From: Phlegmacium glaucopus
Lineage: Eukaryota > Basidiomycota > Agaricomycetes > Agaricales > Cortinariaceae
DNA length: 64,000 bases
NCBI GenBank assembly: GCA_015039465.1
Contig: MU130573.1
Span: 170,642 to 234,641, forward strand
Reading direction: 5' to 3'
Positions 31,930 through 43,492 of the stretch are shown piece by piece. Below the pieces are notes generated by a model, which made no database searches, was not told the origin of the DNA, and saw only the letters and a list, made by a program, of their open reading frames with translations. The position numbers were made by a program, and so were the translations under genes. Position 1 is the stretch's first letter; every line of letters begins with the position of its first letter.

Positions 31930-34317
31930 GGTTAGAACTAAGTAGATCTATAGAGTCAGAGTCAACACAATAGCCAGAGAGATTAACCATTCCATACCTT
32001 GTCTTGAGGTTGTCGATGCCGATGGCCAAGCAATAATCTGTAATACGTTGTGGCTTGTAAAACTGACCAGTACCACCGGGAAAATCCGAGCGAGGAATAT
32101 TGCACGTGATAACGTCAGCCGAATGTGTTACGTAAGGACGATCAGCCTATTAGTGATGGCATACTATCGAATCGACAGTCGATGGTCCGGTTCACAGTGA
32201 GCCTTGAGACCTGGAGGAATACTTTTTGTTCATTTCATTCTTGCCTAAAAAACTTCCGACATTTTCCAAGAAGGCTCCCGAGGAGGCTGATTCTAGTCTA
32301 GTTCAAGTTTGAACGCTCACTTATAATAGTAGCCCAATATCTGGCACCTTACATGCCTTAACCAGTAAGTCGTACATCCCAATTGAATAATACAAAGGCA
32401 ATATACATATATCGTCAAACCGTGCTAACATCTGGTGTAATCTTTTTTTTTTTTGATTAATAGTCTCCCTCGCTCCATCTCCCCCCAGAACGTCCGAACC
32501 TTTCTGATTAGAATTTCTAGAAGAGAAAAACAAAAATGGTATCAGAATTTGGATAGCAGTATATGGAAAGGACCGGAGAAACGCTCCTGAAAATACTCAC
32601 GTTTCAAGGATTAGGGTTTGTGATTTTTTGTGTGAATCTGACAAGCGCCGAAAAAGACAGATATTCCGGACGTCTCGGAAATTACACGGTCTCCTGGTGA
32701 CCGTCCAAAGAAGGCGATTGGAGTATGGAAACTATGTTTCGAACAAACATTCAACCATTATGAATTATTTAATTGTTCTATAGTTCGATAGCATCAAAGT
32801 TACACGCTCGCATTATGAGTAACTTATAAGTGCGCTGCTGTAGATCCTATATCCAACCTCATCATTCATTGACAGACACTTCATAGTATTGGGTTTAGTT
32901 TAATAGTCGAAGGTTTGATGGTGAAGATCGACGGAATTTACTGTAGATCATCCTCAGGCGATCAACCCCGTCGCCGACTGAGAGCGCCGCGCTCATAAGT
33001 CGGTCGTTTTTACAATTACTCTGGGAAGTGAGATTATATATCAATAAGAACGGAACAACCTACCCAACCTTATACCCGTCCCCAAGCCATAGTTCTGCCA
33101 GTTGTCGCGAGTAAGGAATATGGTCTAGGCCCGAGGAATGGAACTCTGCCTTGAAGTACAGCAGGAGACAGTATCATTCAAAACTTCGACACACCTGTGT
33201 GCCTACAAGCTTCCTTCCCCAAAGAAAATTAAGTTTGATTCTTGTTCAATGACACGATGATTGCAAAAAGTCATCTCAAAGTTTGAATTTAACTATGTAC
33301 CTAGTACTAGCCCTCGAGAAGGTCATTTCAGCGTTAGTGAAATGAAATCACCCCGCTTTCAATCCCTCAGATTAGATAATGGAATTTCTTTGTTGTGTCA
33401 ATTGTATTACTGACATGAATCGAGAAAGCAACGGAAATGACTCTGTCTTTCTGTCCCTGGTCGTGATCGGGCGTTGTCGGAAATGAATGTTCCCAGGTTG
33501 TGTTCGCGTCTTTGAAGTTGGAATTCGAGATCAGTCAATCGCTGTAAGAAGTAAGGTCGATGTAATTAAGGACGTTCTTTGTCAATTCATTCAGGTCGGG
33601 TGCCTCCGAGTCTTGACTATTAATCTCTTATCATGCGGCGAAGATAAGATTGGGAGAGCAGAGTTGGAGCAAAGAGTATTGGCACTGATTCATAGATCTA
33701 TACTGTTATCGTGGTGGGTCAGATAGGGATATCAATATATACAGCCGCAACCAATACCGCTTTGTGCCTCCACAAGTGAGATCTACTATTTTTCATCTAT
33801 CACGGGGAGGTGATGAAAAAGGATCGCAAAAAAAAAAGCACCTGACCAACTTCTATGACAGTTGAGGTGGGGAAGATTCAGCGTTTTTAATTTGGACCAC
33901 TGTTCATTTGTTTGTTTTTTTTTTTTCCATAGCAACAGAAATTCATAGTTTTCGACACAACATGAAACCTTGTCAGGCTATTCTCACTCCATTAATAAGG
34001 GGAAGGGTTTGTGACTTGGGTGAGGTTAGAGGCGCATCAACTTCAAGAATGGTAATTAAATTCTCTCAGGCTGTCGACCCTGAAACGACTGACCAATAAC
34101 GATTCAATGCTCCTATCAATAATGTGGCGTCCATGACAGAGTTCCATAGCTAAAGCCAGCTAAAGCCTTCAATTGGAAACATTCAAAAATAAATCCTGGG
34201 CTTGCGGGCTTGCGTATTGGTAGTTGTTGGGTGTTGTTGACTCATATTGAATATCACCAGTTTATTACATAATCAACTGTCAAATGAAGAGTACGAGGAC
34301 AGGTGTCCAAGTTCACC
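31930..34317. other. Long divergent intergenic region, no gene recognised
   Basis: 2.4 kb between the eL34 start (minus) and the Gpi11 start (plus). Short open frames (for example 32321-32533) lack support. A hairpin TTTTTCATC...GTGATGAAAAA at 33790-33817 and a T/A-rich tract at 33830-33840 are visible. A GC-rich hairpin followed by five T residues lies at about 32973-33011, which I could not assign to any RNA class. Confidence 0.35.
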
Positions 34318-35385
34318 ATGACCGACTCGATATCAATTAATGACTATATCGCTGTAGTCGGTGTCCACACGACTCTTTGGGCCTTCACCGCCCTTTTTCT
34401 CCCACGTACAACTTTGATGAATGGACTTAAGGATACCACATGGGACTCTCCTCAGCAGCTCTCGTCGCGTGATCGACCCCAACATCCTTTCTTGGCACCC
34501 TTGACTCTGGACCCAACATGGACCCTGGCTTGCATCTGCGTAGGCGCTGGTATTGTACAAAGCTGGTGGGCGGGTCAAATAAGACGCTGGTGGCTCGATT
34601 TATCTATCCAAGGTACAAAGGAAGAGACAAGGATGCAAAGGGCCTTCCATGACAGTAAAAAATTGACAGTGCGTGTTCCAACGGACCAGAACTATCCTGA
34701 TTCTGAAATGGGTATAATGAAATAAACTAGATGTTCCTCCAAGCGTGGGCAGCAACATTCTCGGCGTCTTCTCTGATATATGTTACTCTGGTGTTATTCG
34801 GGGCACCTATCTCCAGGTCTTGATAATATTTTTAGACCATGAGATCCATGCTCACTCGAAGCGAATTATTCGTTGTAGTCTCATCTTAAAGACATATCTC
34901 TTGGCCCTGTTGATATCAATCGCCACAGTCTATACGCCAGCGCTGGTCCTGGGTATACCTACACTAGGTAACAATTCTACATCAGTTGCCAAGCGTTGGA
35001 CCTGGATCAGGCTCTTTGCTGAATTTTCGTAGGTTATTTTCTTTGATGACTATTTTCTTTTATTTTTCTGACTTTGTGAAGGACACTGAATTTTGTTGAG
35101 CGCGCCATTGTTTTTCCCGTGATAGGAACGGTCCTTGGGTGCTGGATTGGTGTTATTCCCATTGCTCTTGACTGGGATCGCCCCTGGCAGGTAGGTCTCC
35201 TGAAAAGTCCCCCCTAAGCTATTTTCTGAACTCTGAAATAGGCGTGGCCGTTGACGCCGGCTTTCGGCGCAATTGGGGGACACATTTTGTCCTCGATTTT
35301 CGCCCTCACCCTTACTACCATAATACATGTCGCACGGGAACAGAGTCGATCGCAACTTGCCGCCGCAGAGCAGAAGGCCAAGTAA
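34318..35385 (+). CDS. GPI11: GPI ethanolamine phosphate transferase subunit, PIG-F/Gpi11
   Basis: Five exons (34318-34668, 34731-34816, 34879-35028, 35082-35190, 35242-35385) give 279 aa. About six hydrophobic spans are visible: [91 protein letters not shown] and [23 protein letters not shown] and [10 protein letters not shown]...WPLTP are the signature blocks of PIG-F. The protein stabilises the enzymes that add ethanolamine phosphate to mannose residues of the GPI anchor in the ER membrane. First intron donor is GTGCGT. The gene is convergent with the HAD phosphatase, 94 bp between stops. Confidence 0.88.
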
Positions 35386-35479
35386 AGCAAAAGAAGTTCT
35401 TCTGCAGATCTATTTGAATGTGATCATCTAAACGTCGATTCACTGGTACACTTCTCCGACTTGCGTCCGCTTTGACATC

Positions 35480-36678
35480 TTATTCCTTATCCACAATTCT
35501 GAAATCCCCAAGAGCTTGAGTGACAAAGTCTGGGACTATGGGAGAGGGGTTGGATCCTGTGATTTCATCTTCGGTCGTGATTCCTAATTCAGGAGAGTGG
35601 ATAAATGAATGTAGACCTGATTTCATGGAACCACGAACCGGTCAGAACAAGTAGGGTTGTTAGACCTCCATTTCGACCAAATAGGATATCTGTATTCAAT
35701 CTATCCCCAACCATAATTGTACGCTTTGGATCAAAGTGCACTCTAACGGCGAACATGTCAAATATCTGCATCAAATTTTGAAGGATCATTTGATACGAAC
35801 TTGGCTTTGACACAATCCAACATGGTTCCGGCTGGTTTTCCTGTACAGACGGGATCTCGGCCTAATGCAAATCGTAGTGGAGCACTGATGGATCCTGCTC
35901 CTGGTAACAAACCTGCGGAACTGGGAAAAGTGCTGTCCTCATTTGTAGCGATAAAATGACAGCCTGGATTACGCGTCAAATATTGGAAGGCCTTTGAGAG
36001 TTTTGTATAATTGATTTGTGTGTCGAGACCGCACACCACGGCGCCTACTTCGGAATCAAGAGTGAAGTTGGAGAGGTTGAATGGTTCCAGGGTATTATCC
36101 TCGGGATCCTAATAGACGGGATGAATGTGATGTGATAATGATCAAGAGAAGTTCGATCGCTAACCGTGCCACCAACGAATGCGATACCCTCACCGCGGAG
36201 CTCTTCCTCCAAACCACTCATCCCGATAACATAGACCTTCTTTGTTTTGGGCAGCTTGATAATGGAAGAAAGATATACAGCTGCTGCATATGCAGATCCG
36301 TAGATTTCGTCCTATATCCTATAAAGGACAATTCAACGCGGGAGCAAGGGGTGGGCTGCCACTCACCACATGAGCTTGGACTCCTAACTGGTCAAATTTA
36401 CTCTTATAACTCCTCCTGGATTTTGTGGCGTTGTTAGTGACAAACACGACTTTTTTATCTTTTTTGGATAAATAAATGATCAGTATAGTGAAACAGAACT
36501 AAGTAATACTAGAATGCAAAACAGACATACTTCGACGGCGTAGCATGCCCAGGACTTCAGTGACTCCTTCGATCAAGTGATCACCGCGCCACAGAACTCC
36601 ATCACAGTCGAACAGCCATGTATCATAGTTGTCCAGCAACTTTGCATATTCGCCTGGGGAAGAAATGCGGACACTCAT
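35480..36678 (-). CDS. PHO13: PHO13-type HAD phosphatase (p-nitrophenyl-/2-phosphoglycolate phosphatase)
   Basis: Six exons (36678-36531, 36458-36367, 36311-36165, 36108-35801, 35742-35639, 35583-35480) give 300 aa, the usual length. HAD motif I is TWLFDCDGVLWRG, motif II VVFVTNNATKSR, motif III lysine in the GKPAGTMLDCVKAK block, motif IV MVGDRLNTDILFGRNGG. A C2-type cap lies between motifs II and III. Family members dephosphorylate 2-phosphoglycolate and other toxic by-products of glycolysis and the pentose phosphate route. Start chosen at MSVRISSPGEYAKLL. Introns 4 and 5 use the donor GTTCGT, and intron 3 GTTAGC. Confidence 0.92.
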
Positions 36679-37831
36679 GGCCCCAGATTTCAGAAGAACA
36701 AGATTGATTTGGAGCTCCGATAACGATAATGATCTACCAGATAACCAAGGCAGAGTACAAAACAAAGATTCGGATCGGAAATTCCGAGTCCTCATCCAAA
36801 CATATTCACTAGCACATGCAATGTCATTTCGCTCAGGTGTAACGGTGCTATAACTAGTCATAACCAAATACTCAAAATTACGTGTCTGATAGTGCGGCCC
36901 GCTAATTCCGTATCGTGAGCACGCACTGGCAGTGCCAACTACCCTGTTCCTTCAACTGGCAAGAACAATGCTGCCTTTTTTCTCTCTAGCATAACCAAGC
37001 GCTCATCGCCTAGAATTCTACTCTATCCCTTTTACCAAAACTTTTCATGGGTTTGGTCACCTCTTGCCAGTAAAATGTCAAGATTTTGACACACCCGCCG
37101 GCTTCACGACATCAAGTGTAATCATCAAGTGTAATATAGCGTGTAAATATGGCCTAAAGGCTAAGGGTGAAAGACCCAGCAACTGGCTAGCGTTTCCCGT
37201 CGAACCTGAGGTCTATTGACCAAACGAGCCTAGGGACACCCATTTTGAAGCTTCACGGTAAATGTCAAATCTTGCTTTAACATTCATGCAACAACATACG
37301 ACGACATGAATTGAATTATGCGTACGGGTTCTCCCTGACAATCCTTCAAAACTCGCTGCAGGGTTTAGTCATAGGCTTCGCGGTGAGTTGCAATACCAAC
37401 GACTCAATTACCTGTCATAAGTGAGCCAAATTTTACATGGAATATCTCACAAAATGCATAATTCTGATTTCTGAACCTGCACCGAGCAGGTCTCGGCTTT
37501 TTTTTTTCCGACAAAAACATCCTTTTCAAGATGGTAAGCTCCGAGCTCCATGCTTCCTGTCAAATGAACTATTCTATGCCTTAGTGACAGACGAATTATG
37601 CTACTTCTAATATACCTGTCACAGGCGTATAGCTTGAGAATTGTGTTGTCTTTTTTTTTCTTTGTGCTTCTTCGCCGCCATACCACTCTAACCCGTGTTC
37701 TCATTCTCACGAAAATGTCCAGAACTTTCCAGCCTGGTTATCTTTCAATTGACCGAAACCCCTATCATTATATATACATTATTGGGAACTGAAGCCCCAG
37801 ACAAAAAATCGCATCTGCCTGCGGTCATAAA
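36679..37831. other. Intergenic, no gene recognised
   Basis: Holds the promoter of the HAD phosphatase at its left end and the 3' flank of the transaldolase-like gene at its right. A short direct repeat CATCAAGTGTAAT occurs twice near 37110-37135. Small open frames at 37447-37792 lack codon support. Confidence 0.35.
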
Positions 37832-39482
37832 CTAAAATACTTCATCCATTGGATCTGCCTCCGCCGGACACAAAATTTCAATCTCTCTTGTGGTTGTTGT
37901 TTCGGCCGACTCTCTTGAATTCTTCCGAATAGACTTTCTTTCGGGTGACACGGCTGTCGACTTGTAAAGTGTCTTGAGGTCTAGTGTCCCCAATCTGAAC
38001 TGTCGATCAACTTCCTTGCCCACGATATCCTCTATCGCGTCCATTTCGCCCTGCATCTTACCCAAAGCATCTCCAAGGACGGTATTAATCAAATTACGAG
38101 ATACTGGGGAAAGTGATGCTAGAAAACCGCCTTTCTGTGTTAGTAAATCCGTCGGGTATTTGGCTTGTCGACCTCTTAACGCGGTTGGAAGATCCACATT
38201 ATCCAGGGAGATGGTGGGAACTTTGCTCCATTTTAATCCATCCGCTTGATTCCCTGAAACACCTACTGCATCGAATTCACTCAGTAGGCCTATTTCTGGC
38301 AACTAATCAAAGGCATCAGCAACGTTTTTTTTTGTTTTGATTATTCTATTCGGAATGCACCACCTACACTTCTGAACGACATTCCGATTACTTTGGTCTT
38401 GATGCCATTGAATCTGAAGTATGCTAATATAGACTGTATCGCTTGCACCCCCGGGTGAGTCATCAGATCATCGGGCACCCGATTCTGTTCGTACACATGC
38501 AATAACTGGTATATCAGGTTGGATCAAATAGGTCGGCCTTGTTCTCTGCTGATAAGAATAAGAAAGAACCTCACATTACCAACTGGAATCGATATAGCAG
38601 CTGGACTCGTCTCTGCGCATGCAGCCGCATGCAACAAGCTGCTTACGAGATACAGATTGACATTCATCTGATTTTTCTGCAATCGTTGTGCGGCTAGTAT
38701 GCCTTCCTCTGTAGCTGGGATCTATGAAAACATGAGGCCAATATTGGCAGCAGAGCAGATAAGTAGGGTATTTTTGCCTTTCTTGGAAGTTTTGGTTTTA
38801 CATACACTGATAATGATATTCTCTTGTGATACGCCCTGTAACCTGAATAGCCTACGGAGACGATAAGCATTCTCCATCATGGCGCGCGTGTCGTTGTGCT
38901 TGCGGGGATCGATGAAGGTGACATGCGGCCCAGGTACGCGTTGGAAAATGTCGCTGGCCAGTTCAACGAGCTGAAGAATAGAAAGCCCGAGGGGATTTTG
39001 GGGATGGTATAAATTTGGACCGCCGGTCCGATAGGCACTCACGAACACATCAAGAACTCTTAAAACACGTTCCTCTCGTGTATACGTCCAGTTTTTCCTG
39101 AAAATAAATCGTTTTGATTTGTTTGAACAAACTACCCAGAATTAGACGGTTCAAAATCTCTACTCACTTTTCCCAATCATCAAAGACTTTCTTTGTCGCT
39201 ACCCATACTTGATATGAAAGCTCCCCCCTAGTGAGCGCTTCGAGGACAATCCTAGGATTTAACATCGTGCCAGCGAATTGATGCAATGAAAGTGCTATAA
39301 TTAGCCAATGTTTTTTTCTTTTGTCAGTAAATTCTTTGGAACAACTGCTTGTAAGTATCATTTCCCAGGAAGTTCCTACTTTCGAAGTGAAGAGTGTCCG
39401 CAAGAACTGCGGTGTTCTTCCCACATAATATCTGATCCAGCAGTTTATCATCATCTGTAGTTATCCGAAGGTGTCCCGGCAT
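37832..39482 (-). CDS. Transaldolase-like protein lacking the Schiff-base lysine
   Basis: Seven exons (39482-39380, 39294-39168, 39097-39043, 38970-38806, 38721-38584, 38505-38368, 38302-37832) give 398 aa. Transaldolase blocks in order: TAVLADTLHFE (aspartate kept), TMLNPRIVLEAL (asparagine of the TTNP block kept), FQRVPGPHVTFIDPRKHNDT (in place of VSTEVDARLSYDT, glutamate lost), IIISIPATEEGI (in place of ILIKxASTWxGI, lysine replaced by serine), VNLYLVSSLLHAAACAE and KVIGMSFRSLPEIGLLSEFD. A C-terminal extension is Ser/Glu-rich. Transaldolases move dihydroxyacetone units in the pentose phosphate pathway through a lysine Schiff base, so this paralog is unlikely to do that reaction. Fold assignment firm, function unknown. 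Confidence 0.82.
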
Positions 39483-40519
39483 GTCAGATGAACAGATCGA
39501 AGGACGGCGGCTTATCGAAAATGGAAAGAAATTTGGGAGGGGTTTCGGAGAAACTTAGGCTAGAAATGTACGTTTATATCTACAACTTGTGAGTGGCTCA
39601 GGTGGCCCATCTTCTTGATTAACAATGAAGAAACTCGTGTTGTGGTTATGGCTGTACACGAGACGGTCACATACTTGGTTATATATATATATGGACTGTG
39701 GCCACCTGATCAATCTTGCAACAATAAGATTTAAACCTACTAGTCTTCCATCTATTTCTGCCCTTTGACCGTCGGTGATGATCTCAGAGAACGATACCAA
39801 GCGCAAGTTGAGTCACTGCTGAATTTGAAAGTACTGGCGACATTAAAGATCGTCATGGTCGTTCAAATTCCCACATGATTAGTATAACATCATTTGAGGT
39901 TGGAGTCGTGAGATTATTGGGGAGCGTCCAACATTAGTGAAAAGCATGCATGTCGCGAGGTTTTCAATTGGGAGATTTTGGCAGGTTATAGATTGTAGAT
40001 CTGTAACTCCACATCCTCATTAATCATTTCTCACCATCTGCTATCTCACGATCAAGTTGTGAATTAGAGTTTGTCTGGGTCTGCCCAGTTGCATCAATGA
40101 AATTTTTACGAAATCTTTATAGAAGTTTGATTAGAAAGTTTTACTAGAAGAGATTCGAGCAGCCAAAATACAGGATCCAAAGAAACTACAGCAGGTGGGG
40201 GAGGGGAGATAACATTATATGACGAGCAACGAGGGGTATATTCTAACGATATAACAGGTTCTGTCTCTGAAATGAGACAATGAAAAATACAGTTTTTTGT
40301 GGCTATCGATGAAGATGCTGCCTTTCTGACGAATACGCAGTAGTTTGCCAGTCCATATTATTACTTTGACTTGAATATGAATATTGCATAGAGTTATGAT
40401 GGGAGGGGTGGTTTGCCTGGAGAAGAAGTGTATCAGAAACGGATTCAAGGAATAGGGCTACTCAGCCCCAAACAAGACGGGAACGTACAACATAATGATC
40501 ATCCTCTACCTTGACGGAA
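39483..40519. other. Intergenic, no gene recognised
   Basis: Contains the transaldolase-like gene promoter (an ATATATATATAT tract at about 39680-39692) and the 3' flank of the bZIP gene. No open frame with coding character. Confidence 0.35.
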
Positions 40520-41436
40520 TTATAGTTCGTGTGGTGTGGATACGCCGGCATTGTGTGGTTCGAGATATGGGAACGGTGGTCCATTTGAGAATGTGTAGCT
40601 GCTTGCATTTGGATAGGCTGCAGGAACAAAAAAAAAAAAGCTCATTACTAGGATCGACGTTCTTTTTCACGAAAGCCTCTCGAGACCAATGCAAGAGGGC
40701 TTTAGAAGAGAATATTACTCGCCGAGAACGGGGGACTCGAATTGGCGCTTGAGCCCGAGGGAGTATTGGGCATTTGGAACGTTGATCCTTGCAAATTGAA
40801 CAATGCCGCGTTCGAACCACCATGATGAGATGCCGAATTAGAGCCCATACCCCCATAATGGTGGGAGACGTGCTGAGGAATGGTCAAGGGAGGCGGCACA
40901 CGAATTGCGGCTTCACTGCCTTGGGGAGGGGTATCTCCTGGGCTCTATAATACACGCGCTTATTACGGAGTAGGATGGTTGATAGACGACGGAACTTACG
41001 ATGTAGACACCATCTTGAGCTTTGCGCCGTTTCAAGTTATAATCTCGGTCACAAGCGCGAGGGTCTTGATACGTGGCAACAGCTGTCCGACGCGTCGCAT
41101 CCGTTCTTGAATCTGGCTGAAGCAGTCGACGAAGCTCTTCATTTTCTTTTTGTAGTCTTGCATTATCCTGTTCGAGCTCCCGTATTTTCAACAGTGGTGG
41201 AGGCAACGCAGAAACCTGCTCTGTCGTATATCCGACCGCGATTTGGAGCTTGGTTACGGTTTGCTCCAACTGTTATGGGATGATCATGATCATGAATGAA
41301 TGAACGTCATGAAAGATATGTGGCTAACCTGGTCAATGTATGCTTTTCGCTTTGCACGGTGGCGAGCTTGTGCTTTAGCATTACGGCTGCGTTCAGGGCG
41401 TTCAGAGTGTGCCGTATGGCTCGTAACCGACGACAT
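40520..41436 (-). CDS. bZIP transcription factor
   Basis: Four exons (41436-41329, 41269-41000, 40944-40719, 40617-40520) give 233 aa. The basic region SRNAKAQARHRAKRKAYIDQ is followed by a leucine zipper spanning the first intron (LEQTVTKLQIAVGYTTEQV, then ALPPPLLKIRELEQDNARL). The C-terminal half is Ser/Pro/His/Asn-rich (HHYGGMGSNSASHHGG) and ends STPHEL, likely a disordered activation region. N-A-(x)-A-Q-x-R-H-R is a close variant of the canonical N-x7-R contact motif. It should bind DNA as a dimer in the nucleus; targets unknown. A TATAAGG box lies about 85 bp upstream of the start. Confidence 0.85.
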
Positions 41437-43492
41437 CAGGATATAACGTAAGAGTGATAAGTGTGGGGGTAGGAGTGAATCGGGGATACAAAAAAGAAAA
41501 AATGAGAACGAGACTCGACCTTATATCGCGGGGCTAGAAAGTAGCGCAGTTGCAGCGCCCCTCCTTGGGTTTATGAAGTCCATTCTCCAAGGGTTTCGCT
41601 TGTCGACTTCCCGGCCTATTCGCCTGCCTCCGATCTGGCGAATTAGTTTGACCCTGCATATCCCTTTTTTTAGTACCAATTCCTTGGTTCCCAATTGAAC
41701 TTTGCAGTTAGACAACAACTTTTCAGGAATCATCAGACTTGAGCCATCGATCTTCCGTGCTGTCTATCTCCTAAGCCTCCTTGAAATCGGTGCATCCTCC
41801 CTGACATCGCATCCTTAAATTGCATCTAGGCTTATTCGGCCGTTGCTATTTCTTGAGTTGCTTTTTGAATAAAGGCCATGTCATCGGCTGCGGCAAATTG
41901 CGGCAATGCATGGCTATTGTACCTGACATATGGAATCCTTCTTCTGATCGGTGATCAACGTGGCAAATGCCTCCGTTTCAAGATGGTCCAAATGGGGATA
42001 GTCTGGGAACCTTTTAAGACTCAGCGATCCCTCAGTTCAAGGACAAACTGCACCCCAAATGGTTTAGTGGCACACATATTTCGACCAGAACAGACTATTC
42101 TAGTACAAAAACATCTTAAATATGAGGGATATCCAACACTAGGCTTGTTGCCAACCATAGCCTCGGAAACCATGGGAAAAATAAATCGCACATTTCCGAG
42201 CTCGTTGTCATGTGAGCTTGGCATCCGAGACTGGCGGCATATACATCAGAAACTTGAAATTTTCACCAATTAGAGAGTCCGGGTTTTTCTTGTGTACTCT
42301 TGGGAAGCTTGCTCAACAGTTGACATAGATAATTAACACCGCCAATGAATTCCTAAATACCAGCAAGTATGGATCATATTGTTTTTTTGCGTCCGAACTC
42401 GACGGTGCCCGATAGATGGTATAAAAGGTCACGAATGCTGTGGGAATATATGTATGGCTGCTTCCTCTGTGTGGCAGGGAAGCAAACAGCGACCGGTGGT
42501 CTCCGGCCAAACTCTTGATTCTCATATAATATCCTCAAACGACGGGCAAAATGAGCTCCGTGGAAGAGGGAAACAAGTGCACCGTAAAGTAGCGAGTTTC
42601 GGGCATTTTCTTTAAATCTTTGTCTTAGTCCTAGGTACTGAATCTGTCAAGGCATTGCCAGATTACGTGAAATTTCGGATCACGGGATGTTTTGATGGAC
42701 ATCGTAATTTTGATTGGTTTACCCAGGCTATTCGAAGGGATAAATCATCAAGTGAAAAAAAGGTCAGTTCAAGTTGTATACTTACTGTTAAATTTCTGTG
42801 ATAATTGTGCTTGCATTTTACCTTTGTATTGCACAATGCAGGGTCGGCGGCCATATGATCTTTTTAGGGACTCTGGTTAGTTGGGTGCAGCTTTCCAAAA
42901 AGAGATGATTTGCTTCCGTTTCCACGAAAAAGATAGTATCTTCATATCCTAAACCAGGAACAAATACCAACCCCGATGGGGGGGTTTGGTAGTTACGGGC
43001 AAGTGTTTTTGGAGACAGAAGACCTCATTCGTATGGCGACATGGCTATTCAACGCCGATTCGTCATATGCATGAGTCAAAAGAAAATGCTTTAACCTCAA
43101 GGCCCAAGTTCATGGAATAACCAACAAAAAAAACTTGACTCCCAATTTATCTTATCTAAGTGATTGGCTCCGATGTTCGCCGAAACTTCGAGAACAGTTC
43201 AAATAGCGCAATAAAAAATTTCCTTCTCCAGTTGTGTAAATTGCTTTGCACATAATAAGCATTGAAATATTGAACCCCCCCAGGTCAATTGATTAATGTG
43301 CCAAAAATGGTTCAAAGGAAACAATCTTATTCATTTGCAAACTCCGTCGTCAAGGTAATACTTAAATAGCCCTGCAAATAAAACCATCCTCGGTTCTTGT
43401 GCTTTTGAGTCGAGGAAAATATATTGTATCTAAAATATATTGCGATGACAAGAGAAAAAACAATGCCATCGTTTTCATAGAATCCTGACTTG
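41437..43492. other. Long intergenic region, only a weak ORF
   Basis: 2.05 kb between the bZIP start and the Timeless stop. A plus-strand frame of 131 codons (41878-42273, MSSAAANCGNAWLLYLTYGI) has no introns or motif I know and may be chance. No other feature. Confidence 0.35.

Noticed and set aside
32920..33011. Possible Pol III RNA gene (GC-rich hairpin followed by TTTTT)
   Set aside because: No A/B boxes, no match to tRNA, U6, 5S or snoRNA boxes that I can see.
41878..42273. 131-codon plus-strand open frame
   Set aside because: No motif, no introns in an intron-rich genome and no codon character; left as unsupported.
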